NCBI GenBank assembly: GCA_018340805.1
Contig: JACMZG010001913.1
Coordinates: forward strand, 21,126,793-21,190,792
Direction: 5' to 3'
DNA: 64,000 bases
Source of the DNA: Microvelia longipes
Taxonomy: Eukaryota > Arthropoda > Insecta > Hemiptera > Veliidae
Positions 45,288 to 57,239 of this stretch are shown in pieces. The translations under genes were made by a program, and so were the position numbers. Numbering within the stretch: the stretch's first letter is position 1; the number at the start of each line of letters is the position of its first letter. The notes beneath the pieces are model-generated. The model had not been told where the DNA came from and did no database searches. It worked only from the letters and a program-made list of their open reading frames with translations.

Positions 45288-45508
45288 CTCTTTTCTTCGC
45301 TGCTCGCCGGTAGTTATTTTTACTTTTATACATTTAATGTTTTATATTTTAATTTATTTCGTTTACTTTATTTGTTTTTTTTATTTGGTCTATATTTTTA
45401 TTTTGCTTCCCTATTTTATTTTAATTCATCTCATTATATTGTATTTATTTTTATTTTAGTATTTATTTTTATATTATTTAGAGTATTTTTTGTAATATAT
45501 TTTTTACT

Positions 45509-45568
45509 TTGTTGGTTAGGCACTGATGATGATCTGTTAAGATTGAAAGCTGGCTATGTCAAATATAT
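45509..45568 (+). ncRNA. Hammerhead-ribozyme-like motif of the right arm
   Basis: CTGATGA at 45523-45529, extra U, stem II GAUCU/AGAUU with loop GUUA, GAAA at 45545-45548, stem III AGCU/GGCU (45548-45555) and A45556 at the cleavage position. Stem I pairs UUAGGCA with UGUCAAA (4 bp, one mismatch, 2 bp). Located about 40 bp from the end of the Penelope-like element. Confidence 0.75.
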
Positions 45569-45617
45569 ATCATTAGTGGAAAGACTCTGTTTTATTTCAT
45601 TTCATTGTTTTTATTTA

Positions 45618-46465
45618 TTACGTCCTATATCTCGGAAGATGCCTCCTGCAGTTGAATCTAAACGTTGGATTCATCATCTAAATTGCTGCATTCACCATCG
45701 AAAGAATTTAACCTTTATGAATTATAATAGTTAAAAATGTAATAAATTGTTTAACTTCAGATAGTGGGGATTAGAAACATGACCGTGCTTTTTTCCCTGA
45801 TACTTTTTCACAGGATAAAGTTAAGGTCATAGCTATGTACAGAATTTCATACAATTACGTGACCTCGATGTTATAAAAAATTATGCATCTATAATTAATG
45901 TCTGTTGGATAAATAAGGTCATTTCAAGCAAGAAAAAAAACTATAACTAAAATGGGAGTAATTTATCATTTTACTTATAAAACTAGGATAGATTAAAGAC
46001 TTGGAGTCTAGACTCTGCTAGATTAAATCTTGGTGTCATTATGGACTTCTTGGAGTTTGGGTTTGAGGGTGGATAGACGACGTGGGGAGAGTGGGCACGG
46101 TAAGACATTACTGAGGAAAACGTTTGGTTAAAATCTGAACTTGTCATTAAATTGTTATGAAATTTTTTATGTTTAAGTAAAATATTTTAAAGGCCAGATG
46201 TCGCCTTATGGCTGTAAGTTGATAAATTTTGCTAAATAGTAAAGGAGGAGTCACTATTTAAAATGAAATCCGAACAAAAACTTTTACTAGAAAAAAAGTT
46301 ACCAAAGGCTTTTTTGCGGTTGACTTAACTACACGTACCTATTTTATAACCTGAACTCTCACCGTTTCTATTTTCCATTGAAAGTTAAAATTTTGTACAA
46401 CTCCTAAACAAATAATTAAGTCTAACAAATCCTCAATATCAAAGTCAAGTGCAGGGAGAGACAAT
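45618..46465. other. No gene recognised
   Basis: AT-rich DNA. The frame at 45372-45734 reads out of the element tail and is not a gene. Confidence 0.45.
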
Positions 46466-46523
46466 CGTTTCTAACTTTGTATAACCATGGGTTTTAACCC
46501 ATGGTTATACAAAGTTAGAAACG
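46466..46523. repeat. Perfect 28-bp inverted repeat
   Basis: CGTTTCTAACTTTGTATAAC + CATGGGTT, 2-nt centre, then the exact complement. No mismatch. Confidence 0.95.
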
Positions 46524-46984
46524 ACTATAAAAGGGGACTCCGGTAGGTAAATGCTATTGCGTTGGCACAAGGAGTAAATCCCATCGAAAATACCTTCCAG
46601 ACAAACCATTACATTCAATAAAACTTGTCATGTCAGGCAGCTAACATTTACAATTGTTTGACTTAATGACAATGAAAAGACTTATCTACTAAACCTACAC
46701 ACCTTAAGGCCCTACATTCATTTGACGAATTACTCTCACAATTTTCATCCGATACACTTTAAATTTCGTACATGATTACTTGAGATCTCTCTAATTATCT
46801 GAATAATGTTATTTTTTGGTCCTTAGGAATCTAGAGTTTCTAAACATTGTACTAAAAATTGAAAACGATAGCACGCTTTGTAAGAACAAAATTTTAACCA
46901 ATAGAACAAGGATTGGTAAACACTATGAACTATGAAGGATAACAATTGTTAACATTGTAATTGTTAGAGAAGGGAGATTCCTGT
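46524..46984. other. No gene recognised
   Basis: AT-rich DNA without recognisable repeats. Confidence 0.4.
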
Positions 46985-47365
46985 AGTTAGTAGTAAGCTA
47001 TATAAAAATTGTGGCGCGGTATCAATCAGTCAATTTCTTTCTTAAAGGTCCGAGTTTATCCTTTATAACTTGAGTAGTTACTCGATTATTGGTAACTTAT
47101 TATTTCTTTTTTTCCAAAGAAAATGCTCATAATTATACAGTTGGTTATACAAATCTATGCCTCTAAAATTGGCAGTGCACACCTGCACTCCAATAAAAGA
47201 GTTCAGTTAGTTTTTATCTTGAAAGGTTTTAGTGCATTCCCTTTGACTAATACAGGAAGAATTACTTAATAGAGAAGAGTTACGAATAGTGCTTGATAAT
47301 CGAGTAACTGCTCAAGTTATAACGGAGAAACCGAAACCTTAAGCATGAACGTGAACCTTAACGCC
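46985..47365. mobile_element. GGTGGTCCGC-TIR foldback, copy without right TIR
   Basis: attgtggcgcggtatcaat at the left, taacttgagtagttactcga and the inverse tcgagtaactgctcaagtta, then aaccgaaaccttaagcatg. The right end is lost. Confidence 0.62.
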
Positions 47366-48965
47366 ATTGTCCTTCCTTGAGTTGCTTAAGTGTATTTTCG
47401 ATAGGGATGTGTATAAATGTAGTTCGTATACTGCTACTCCATTGTGGAGATAAATTATTTTAGGTATAATTTATTTTTATGTGCCGTGGGGGCGAAAGAG
47501 CAATCTGGTAAATACTTTAACCTCATGTTCTTTGGTATTTTGAGTTATGGGAGATTGAATTCTAATTCTGCCGGTGCTCTAATGAGTCGAAATAGAGTGG
47601 GGTAATGACATGTGTTGCCATCCATATAGAGGAATGCCGAGTGACAGTACAGTTATAATATTATCTTTGATTATAACTTATTCATGACATTTGAAGTCTA
47701 TTTTACTTTTGTATTACTTGTTCTTTTTTAAATTAAATGTATAATTGTGTTTTACTTTGTTTCAGGTATTCAACTTTTAACATTCTCAATGTGTGGATAA
47801 GTATTTTTTAAATTGTTTAAAATATATTTTTAATAATATTATGTAATTTAGTAATAAGTATTTGTTATTATGAGTAGTCAAAATAATTTAGAAAGGTACT
47901 TCAAAAAGACTTAAATGAAGCCTTCTTTACCATTCTCTATGCTCATCCTAATACTTTGATTAGGGTTTTGGCTATTCATTTTAATTAGTATAATATATCA
48001 TTAATAGCAAATTTTAAGATTTTTTGATTATTGTAATTTTATTGTTTGTAGCTTATTTTTCAGTTGTATAACTTTTTCATAATAAAAGTTACCAGATTTT
48101 ATCGTCAAGTAAAATATATTATCGATATAAAATGTTTAAAGTTTTATTGCATTTTTTATTTCTTTATATAACACTATGGAAGTTATAAAATAAAGTAACC
48201 TAATACCAGCGTTTACTTTTTTAAAGAAAATAACGATACAAGTTTATATTCCGTTTCAATCTTTTATAAACCTCTATATTGGGACTTAATAGAAATAAAA
48301 AACAGCGATGTATGCAGTCTATTAAAACTTTATAGTTTAGTGGTGGGGTTGTAGTGCAGGCTGATGTCAGTCCGGGGGAACTTGGTTTACCCCTACTTTT
48401 TCTTTAACCCCACCCTTCCTTCCTTAATATCTCTCTACTGACTTACTACCAGAGTAGATTTGAAGAATTTTATTGATATTTAGAAATTGCACTTGTATAA
48501 CAAAATTTAATTATTTCTTGTTTAAATGCTTGGTCTAAATACATAGTAATAATAAATTAAATATTAACTTCTTACCCCTAAATTCGTTTCCAAGCATTTT
48601 CATTTGGAATTTGATTCTTGCTAATACCATTGATTCTACTAATTATATTATAGCATTTGCTGAATTAGAGATAAATGGAGTCATGTTTTAACTTAATAAA
48701 ATTAACTATGTTAACTAATATTTAACCAATAATTTCTTGGTAACTTTCTGTTAACTAGAAATTAATAGTGCTATATCAATCATGTGTTTAAGGTATATTA
48801 GAATCGCCCAAGGGTATAATGTCTTTACAGCTTTGGGCTATGGTTTCTCACCGGTGGTCCGCTGGACAAATGGAGTTTTAATGGTCTGTAATTAGGTATT
48901 AAGGGATTCGCAAACCATTTATAAAAATATAATTATTAATAGTTGAATGAAATAATAGAGAATTT
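47366..48965. other. No gene recognised
   Basis: At 48337-48352 the word tatagtttagtggtgggg resembles a tRNA box A, but no box B or cloverleaf follows. The rest is AT-rich. Confidence 0.4.
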
Positions 48966-49100
48966 AGTGAACTTACACTAAATTCAGATACACTACAAAG
49001 TTGATAGTTGAATACCTACTACAATGTTGGTAGGTAGATACCTGCTATAAAGTTTGTAGTTGGATATCTTTTACAAAGTTGATAGTTGAATACGATCCAT
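48966..49100. repeat. 26-bp degenerate tandem repeat, 4 units
   Basis: ctacaaagttgatagttgaa tacct, with starts at 48995, 49021, 49047 and 49073. Confidence 0.8.
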
Positions 49101-50016
49101 TTGGTTTCTGACGAATTTCAAAACGTTACAAGTGGTTCGCAAGATTGTAAAGGTTAGGAATCCCTGGGTCTACATTCTCTCAGCTTAAACAGCAATGCTT
49201 TTTCCATCCATGGCGGACAGATATTATCTACTTATTAGGCTTTATTGCATTAGTCCTGCTGCTACCGATCGAATAAGATTTACCGGTTCAGCAATACAAA
49301 AAAATTATTAAACCGGTAACGCAATTCATTAAACTATTGTTAGATTGTCGATTGTAACTGCAGGGTTGCATAGTTATTAATTTTATTATTATAAATTCTT
49401 TAATTCAACAAAAAAGTTGTTGTGTATCCCTTTTTACTGATTTTTAAATTCCAATCACGTCTTTAAAGAATTTTTTTTTTTATTTTTAAAGAAGGAACAG
49501 ATTATCCCGTTTTAAGCCTTGAAAAATTAAACATTCTTTAACAACTTTAACTCGCTTACGAGCTTAGCATTAACTTGCAAAGGCTTTCGCGTTTATTGTC
49601 ATAAAGATTTAGGTCTTTAGGTGGTGAACAAGTTGATGATCATAGATAAATAGAACATACGTGGGTTCCAATATAGATGAAGAAACTGACGTTTCGCTTC
49701 CATGACGTCATGGATGAAAACACAATACTCTTAAAAACTGAACTGTTTAATCAGATATCTCACTGTTTGTTTGTAATGTATTTTAGGTTTTGTCCGTTTA
49801 TTTGTGAAGAACATTGTATTTTTATCAATGATATCCTACATCCCAGAAGATGTCTTCCATAGTGAAAACGTAAGGCAAATTTTTCATTTACAATGACGCT
49901 GTAACCACAGGAAGACAAAAAGCTCTCTAGCTTGTTCGGCTGACGGAAATGGAAGGAAATTGCGATTGGTTTCCTAATTCTAATTTTACTACTTTGAAAA
50001 TCTGACTTAGGCCCAT
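49101..50016. other. No gene recognised
   Basis: AT-rich DNA. The + frame at 49677-49862 has no known domain. Confidence 0.4.
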
Positions 50017-50071
50017 ATTCAAAGACATCTTCCTAACATTCTAGGAAAATGTTAGGAAGATGTCTTTGAAT
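50017..50071. repeat. Perfect 24-bp stem with 7-nt loop
   Basis: ATTCAAAGACATCTTCCTAA + CATT, loop CTAGGAA, then the exact complement. Flanks ggccc-at and tacgcc are also partly complementary. Pre-miRNA size, but the perfect pairing is more like a transposon remnant. Confidence 0.92.
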
Positions 50072-53000
50072 ACGCCTTTGTTGTTCACAAAATTTTGTTG
50101 ATTTTCGCAAACGTTCATCAGTAATTGGGGTTATTCTTGTGTTTACATAAGAGTTGAATATGTCGTTTTTAAAGTGATCAAAAATATTATCTGTTTGTTT
50201 TTAAATAGACAGTCTTGGCACATAACAATCCAATTATTGTTTATCAACTCCTTTCATTGTGCACTCCTCCTTTGCCTTAAAGTCTCGGGAGCATAAATGT
50301 TTGTAAACTTCCACGGTAAGCCTCGAGAGTTAACTTCTTGTTGGTTGATTTGTCGTTTACTGCAAGTTCATATCAACTCTGCGTTCCTTCTTCCTTAATC
50401 AATTCTGTGCTTCGTGCAGTGTGGTGCATCATGCACAAAGCAGATTAGCCCTTTCTATTTTGAAAACAAAAAAATGTATACTTCAATATTTCGTGAGACG
50501 TGTTATCTAACCTAAACAGAAAGATATGTTCAACTTGTTTTGTCTTTTTATCCACTCTATATCGAAGAGATAGAAACAAAATAAAAATATCCTCTTTCTT
50601 AGTCGACTCTCACCTTATCTAACTCTTTGACTACTTCTTTAGAAAGCATTTTAGTTTTATCGCAAAGAAAGGAAAGCTTTTTTCTATTTTTGTAGCCCTA
50701 AAGGCAAAAATTGCACGGTATAGCTTTATTTTCTATCCTTATCAGGTACTAAGCCCTATCTACTTAAATACTTCACAAAATTCTCTTAGAATATCCTTTT
50801 CTTTTTTCTTGTATAAGATTAGAGCTATAAAATAAAATACATGAATGTTATCTTGCGCTATAAAAGAGTTAAATGGATTTTCGTAGACAATATTTTATAT
50901 AAATTAATGTCGGAACTGAATTTAAATATTTTTAATCTTCTTATTGGTTTAATATTCTGTTTCTTCTCCACTTCAAATCAATTCTGTCTTTACTTATTCG
51001 AATGAATCGAACAATGTACGTCAGCTGATAACCGTCAAATGAAAAATTCGCTCACAATACAATGAATATATTTGTTGTCGTTTCTAAAAATATTATTATT
51101 TTCTTCAGCCTTTATATTTTTTCATTGAATCATTTTAAGCGTTTAAAATTCAATATTATTTTATATAATTTTTATATTTATTATACTTTTCTGGCTCAAG
51201 CCTCGCGCGTGAAAATAAGATTGTTCTGTTTTTAAATTACCTTGAATCAATTGTATTTAACTTCTGTATAATATTTAAAACAGAAAATAATATTTTTAAT
51301 TTTACTACTAAAAAGCTTAAGGAATTTTAATAGCTAGTTTATATCAAGTAAGGAATGCTTGTAATATAAGAGAAAATTAGACAATGCGAATGCTCAAAAC
51401 TAAATTTTAATCTTCTTATAAAATTTAATTAACACAAATTTACGTCGAATTTTAGTTTCTTTTTCAGCTTCAAAGTTGGTGAGTGTCTTTAAATTTTACT
51501 GATCAAATTTAATGTCGGTGGATTCTTTATTACATGACTAAATGCCATGATACGTAATTGAATTATTACGTTCACACACACTTCTAAATCCGCTGATCGT
51601 ATAAAGTACGATATCTCAATACGGTAATATTTAGCTGTATGAACCATGCGGAGGGGATCCGATCGCATACGCTAGAACTAGGGAGATGGAATCTAAATGG
51701 ATCCCCCGATACGCTGTATGTACCTTTAGAAACGACGTTTTTAACGGATAACCTTCTCGTCGAACTTTTAGTGTTTAGTGTAACTTTATAATTATGCAGA
51801 GAAATCACAATTTAATTAAATAATAATTGTTTTAAACTTTGTTATAACCAAAAGTAAACCTTAACAATAAAAGACGCGATGTATTGGCGGGATCAGTTAT
51901 CTCGTAATCTCACTCTCAAAAGCCTTCGAGAGTTATCGTTTGCCATATAAAAAAGTAGATCGATCATTCCCACTTCCCTCTAAACTTATATCATCCGAAT
52001 AACCTCATATGCGTCATTTATATGATGAAAATTCGCTGAAATGTCATGTATTTCCTTTTATACTGCTATTCGGGAAATCAGCGCTAGTAGTTTGTCTAAG
52101 GTAGAAGAAGAAGAAAGTTGGCAATCTTGCCGTTAGGGTTATTTTACGTTTGATTACGACAATATGTTAAAATTTAAATTTTAACACAACTTTCCACTAG
52201 ATTTATTATTCTGTCCAATTTTTCATTCATGGTGTTCCAAAAGTTTTTTTGTAAACATTTCCGTGGCACAAATCGGCTTTATAGGAATTAAATAATTAAA
52301 TATTAACATTTAGTCCATTTTATGCCTATAACCAATTTATCTCCGATTTTCTCTAAACTCCTTCTTGATTTCTAACATTTAACTTAAAAGTTTAATTTTA
52401 AGAAAACAGGAAAAGGAAAATTTCAAGTCAATAAGTAGAGTAAAAAAATCCGGTCTCAAGCAAAAAGAACAATTATCTTCGTAAATTTTTTCATTAAAGA
52501 TATATTTATATGTCATTCAATTATTTCCTAAATACTAATTTATTTTTTAGCCATTTAGTTCTTAATTATTAATTAAATTATTGTTTTAAAACATTTTTTA
52601 TAATTTAGTAAATTATAATTTGTATGATTATACTAAACCATTGTCACCAATCAATGGAAATGTTACTTAACAAGAGCTGGACTTTATATCTGTTTTTATC
52701 ATTCTAGGTTAGAGTAAATATATATGTCCCCTATAAAATTGTAAATACATCATAAATTTAATAAAAAAATTACATTTAACTAGTTTTAACTACCTTTATT
52801 ACGATTTAGTGTTAATTAATTAAGAGTAATAAATATACGGATTTTATATTAGACTTGTATAACTATCGGACTCCAATATTTATAGTTAAGTCTACAGGGC
52901 GTCGTAAAATTCGGCTCAGTTGTTACCCTACCTACTTAAACTTTTTACAACTCTCCTTGTTATTTCCCTGATGGGATAACTCCCCTTTCCATCCTTTTCC

Positions 53001-53491
53001 CTTTTAGTTATCTCGTTTTTTATCATTACAGGGGAAAAGAGAAGGATCGGTTTTACTGTAGAGGAAAACCTTAGGATTTCAGGACGATTATTTTATCTAA
53101 AACTCAAGATTTGATTTCCATTCTTCGCTTTTTTGGCGATTGGTTGTCTGCTTTCCATTTTATGTTTTATTCATTTTTACCGGACTTTATGCTCTTGCAT
53201 GTTTGTTGATTATTTTTAAGTTTTTTTTTTCGGTTTTGTACCTCATATCTTGTCTGTATGATTTTATAAAAACAGATTTTTAGTCGGATTTTTTATTTTA
53301 TTTAAGGCTGCCACCCGCATATTCTTTAGAATTCTCTAAATTGCTTCGTCAATATTTACTGTTGAGACTCGAAATACTCATGTTCTGCAATTTATGCTGA
53401 TAAGTCAAGCGTTTTACAATTTTTGATATCAATATATAAACTTACTTTTTACTCATCTTTTAAAAAATTTTAACACAAAAGTCCTCAAGCT
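50072..53491. other. 3.4 kb without recognisable gene or repeat
   Basis: AT-rich DNA with less repeat content than the rest of the window. 51590-51760 is richer in GC, with a 74-codon minus frame of unknown nature. This is the most plausible place for unrecognised single-copy sequence. Confidence 0.4.
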
Positions 53492-53700
53492 GGGCGAATT
53501 CTCCTAGCAATGTGTGCTTTATTGCTCTTCGATCCATCTGTTACTTAAGTTTCCTGTATACGCTTTATAACCTCATCAGTAGCGTCACAACTAGTTATTT
53601 GATTTTCCCGAATTTTTCAAAGATATTGGGCGTATTTATTTCATACATTGTACAATGCACGCCACTTAATTGAAGCTTGGTTTATGCTAATTTTTTATGC
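53492..53700 (+). mobile_element. Possible GGTGGTCCGC-family fragment
   Basis: gggcgaattctcctagcaat, 'acttaagtttcctgtatacg' and ctttataacctcatcagt loosely follow the left half of the family. Confidence 0.35.
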
Positions 53701-55389
53701 TTATTTTTTATGATGATGGCTTATGTTCGTACTTCCGGGTCCAACTTCCGCCGTACAAGCTTCCTCATTAGCGTTTTTTTCCAAAGAATATACATTAAAA
53801 GAGGCGTACGGCCTCTTAGCTACTCTGCGGTCTGGGTCAGTGCTAGATGCATTCTGTCGAGCAGTTTACAGGAAAGCTATAATTTTGGTCCCTGTTGCTC
53901 AATACATTTTATCTATGACTAATCAACTATACATACTCACAGATATTAATTGTACAGATTACTACCAGGGATCTTGGTCATCATCAAGGTGAATAGATTT
54001 AAACAGCAAGACTTTAAATTTAAAACTAAAGAAATAACCAAAAAATTAGAAATATACAAATTATCAAATCAATTTACCCTGATGCAGACCAGGATCCCTG
54101 GTTGAAAGATTTTTAGTTAAATCTCAACTATTTTGGATGCTGTTTTCTTTTCTGTAAAATATTTTCTCGTCACTTTATGATGTTATTCAAGATGTTAGAA
54201 ATTTATAATAGGATTCAATTTTATATACAAACCAAACGCATTCAGAGGTTATAACCTGATTTTTAATGAATGACGTGTGACTTCATTGCAGGAATCGGTA
54301 TAGGCGGTCAACATTGAAAATTTACTATTTATTCCTGCAATGACGTCAATTCTGGACCAGAACCTAACATGTTAAAAAAATCTTTTTTATTCATGAAAAC
54401 CCTCCAATTGAATCACCTTATAAACTCTATCAAATTGCAGTCCATTAATATTTTATAATATATTTTTATCCTTTAAAATATTGAAGGTTTATTTACTTGT
54501 TGATTCCGCCGATCAAGTCTGCCAATTTAAATAATTGATATTTCATTTCTGTCTAATATTAATGCAGTAAATATTTCTCTTTGGTCTCTATGTTAAAGTA
54601 TTTAGATAATTTAAATATAAGAAAATTTTGTTGAGATCGTTTTATCTTGTTCAAACATACTCGTCGTCATATTTTTAATACTTTAACATCATGTACACAT
54701 CCGTTGTGTTTATCTTTAGACCATGTTTTCATTTATGTACATCAAACTTAGATAAAATACGCTTGTTATCAAGGCATGTTAAAATTTTTAAAATTTAGGC
54801 CCACAGCTCTGTTTATACGGGGCTGTGAAAATGTCAGATTTTTAGGTTACATCCGTTTTTTACAAGAGTTTTTCGTAAAGTTGCTGATTTTTAGGTTTTT
54901 CCCGTCGAATGTTGTTCCCCCTCTGCGCATCCCCTTATTTCAGAGCTCTCCCCGTAATCCCTTGAGAATGCTCGTTGCCAAGTGTGTTATTCTGAAGGGG
55001 AGTTTTGCCCTTTCATTACACGCCTTTTTAAAATGTATCTATGTAAATCAATAATTAGGTTTTACAAATAGAATAAATAAAATTTAATCTATGTACAATA
55101 CAATTTTTATTTGATTACATTCAGTTGTTGAAAAAATACATTGAACAAAAGTAATGAATGCGAAAGAACTGTTAATAAAGACAGAGTTTGATGCATGTGG
55201 AATCAATTCCTCCCCTTCCATAACCGCCCATCTTTTCCTCCCTTTTTACAAAGTTTTTCTGAAACAATTTTTTTAACTTATGTTTTATAAAGTTAAACTT
55301 ATTGCTGATATATTTCACCCTAAGCCCCAATTAAGTGAACAAATATTTTGGTATAAGTTGCTGGCAAACGTCGCGTGAAACCATAAAGA
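53701..55389. other. No gene; minor inverted pairs
   Basis: accagggatcttggt (53964-53978) has an inverse at 54090-54105, and cattgcaggaat (54283-54294) has an inverse at 54337-54350. The block gtccaacttccgcc...attagcg (53740-53775) recurs at 55862-55900. Overlapping + frames at 53677-53992 and 54776-55054 have no domain. Confidence 0.45.
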
Positions 55390-55660
55390 CATAAGTAGTC
55401 GATTTTGACGTTTTCGGATTTTTTCATAATTTCCTGGGATTGTAGGTTCGTCCTGTGACTGTTAAGATTGCCGCAGTTCAGTACCTGGATGGGTGACCTC
55501 TGAGAATAAAAAGGACGTTTTTGCTGTCTGAGGACAAGCGAATTGAGCCCGGAGACGTACTGCTTATTTTAAGGATGAGGGAGTTGAGTCCGAAGTCGTG
55601 AAAATAAGCGTATCCGATTCAATGAGAAACGTTCTGAGATATCCCGTATGCGATTTTTTA
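55390..55660 (+). repeat. R5S repeat, right third
   Basis: 5S-like module (55461-55509) with GTACCTGGATGGGTGACC, the closest match to 5S box C in the window, then ctgaggacaagcgaattgag and gaaacgttctgagatatccc and a T-run at 55653. Confidence 0.78.
55461..55509 (+). promoter_or_regulatory. 5S rRNA-like box C and intermediate element
   Basis: CAGTTCAGTACCTGGATGGG followed by TGACCTCTGAGAATA corresponds to 5S rRNA GGTTAGTACCTGGATGGG / TGACCGCCTGGGAATA. Box A is decayed. Confidence 0.72.
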
Positions 55661-55687
55661 TCTTTCATTCATTTATCTATACACTTA

Positions 55688-57239
55688 AATAATTCTGGCG
55701 CGGTGGTCCGCATGTCGGGTGAATTTCCTTAAGATGCGTGTTTCTGTGCTTAACAACACTCCTGGTTGGAATAATTTTTGTAATTTCGATTTTTATAAAG
55801 TCTTGCGAAACGAATGTTTTCGTTATTAGGGACCTCTGAAACGGATTCTTGTTTTGGTCCGAGGTTCAACTTCCGCCATGACGCCTATCCCATTAGCGAA
55901 TTTTATTCCCTAAGGAAATTCGCTAAAATAATGATGAACCATTATGCGTCACGGGTCTTGAATTTAATTTATATTATTCTTTTGTAAAAAAATATGAAGG
56001 CTAATGAAATCGTAATTAAACTTACCGTAATTTAAAGAACTTTTTTAAGGTTTTAATTAAGATAAACCCCATTTACTTAATTAAAACACAATTAAATTAA
56101 AAGGATGAAGACTTGAAAGGGACCAAAGCAAATGCGGGTTGTATAGTTCTCTTACCTTGTTTACTTGACCCCTTATATGGTTTACCACAAGGTAGAGTCA
56201 AGTGACCTCTATTAGTTCTTAATTAATTAGTCGTTTAAGTGACTTTATTAATGATTTTTAATAATAAACGGATTTGACAAGCATTAAAAAGAAAAATAAT
56301 CGGTGGAGGGGTCTGAAAGCAAAAACAATTTCTTTTAAAATGCTTGCTTTTTTGTGCACTAATCCAGTTCTTTCTCAGGTTTTCTGTTCATGCTTTAAAT
56401 TTGGAACTGTATCAACCTTACTTGTTAGTTAATTTTCCTGCATTTTTTAAAAGAAACGCGCATTTTTGTACTATAAGTACTATAATTGTTTAAAACTATG
56501 CTGGTCTTTGTTTAATCAGTTCTGCACAACATCTACGAAAGCTTAGGTTTTGCCAGTATTCAAAATATTTTAGTTCATTTCTTTTTAAATGATTTGCAAA
56601 TTGGCAGACAAAGTATACGTGCTACACTATGAAGCATACACCGAAAACCTAAGAAAGAACTGGATTGGTGTGCGAGTGGTTGAGCGAAGGACTGTACAAT
56701 ATAAAATATTGGATAGCGTAAGGGTGCAAATGATACAAAATCTTACCTCGTTGCAGGATTCCTTTTGGTGTAGATGTATTACCATGTATTAGATGTATTT
56801 ACCACCCAAAAACTTGGCTATAGCCAAGTTTTTGGGTGGTAAAGTGACTGTAGGAAAGGGATACTCTGCGCAGAGGTGAAAAGGTATTTTGAGGACTGTA
56901 TTGTGCAACGAATAAATTAATTTTGAGCGGGTAATACAAAACGAAAGAGCGATATTGAGCAAACCTAAACCAATATTTATAGCGTGGAAGCGTAATTTGA
57001 GCCGGCGTGTATACGTAGCGTATGACTTTCGCAGACTGACTCAATCTAAGAAAAATTCCCTAGATCTGGTCAGTAAAGGGACAAATACCAATAAATAATG
57101 AATTTAACCACTATCTAGCGGCATCAATGCGAACTAAAATCAAAATTAAATTCAAAGCCCAACCAGCGAGAAAGCAAGCATTCTAAAGGATATACCTCCG
57201 ACTTGCGGACCACCGTGCCAGAATTATTTTGTAGTTATA
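55688..57239. mobile_element. TIR-bounded composite of the GGTGGTCCGC family
   Basis: AATAATTCTGGCGCGGTGGT + CCGCATGTCGG at the left and its inverse (one or two changes) at the right give TIRs of about 30 bp, 1.55 kb apart. Inside are an inverted pair (tccagttctttctcaggttt, 56362-56385, and its inverse at 56645-56667) and the perfect palindrome at 56798. No transposase is seen, so it is either a larger non-autonomous form or two ends of different insertions. Confidence 0.6.
56798..56843. repeat. 46-bp perfect palindrome, no spacer
   Basis: TTTACCACCCAAAAACTTGG + CTA followed directly by its exact complement; the centre is between 56820 and 56821. Confidence 0.96.

Larger units (their letters stand above)
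42933..45605. mobile_element. Penelope-like retroelement as an inverted dimer, P7
   Basis: 2673-bp insertion flanked by the 12-bp target duplication TGTTTTTATTTA (42921-42932, 45606-45617). A 32-bp extension lies on the left only (42933-42964). Two arms (about 42965-44200 and 44371-45601) are near-identical inverted copies of the 3' part of a Penelope-like element (RT C-terminus, GIY-YIG endonuclease, untranslated region, hammerhead-tipped terminal repeat). The 170-bp centre carries the reverse transcriptase YVDD region on the + strand only. The arms differ by a one-base deletion at 44894 and by small A/T indels in the non-coding part. The reverse transcriptase N-terminus is absent, so the copy is not autonomous as it stands. 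Confidence 0.93.

Noticed and set aside
48337..48420. tRNA or SINE starting tatagtttagtggtgggg
   Set aside because: Only box A is plausible; no box B follows at a suitable distance.
53677..53992. Possible protein gene (two frames of 81 and 89 codons)
   Set aside because: Part of the region (gtccaacttccgcc...attagcg) recurs at 55862, so it is repeat-derived, and no domain is recognisable.
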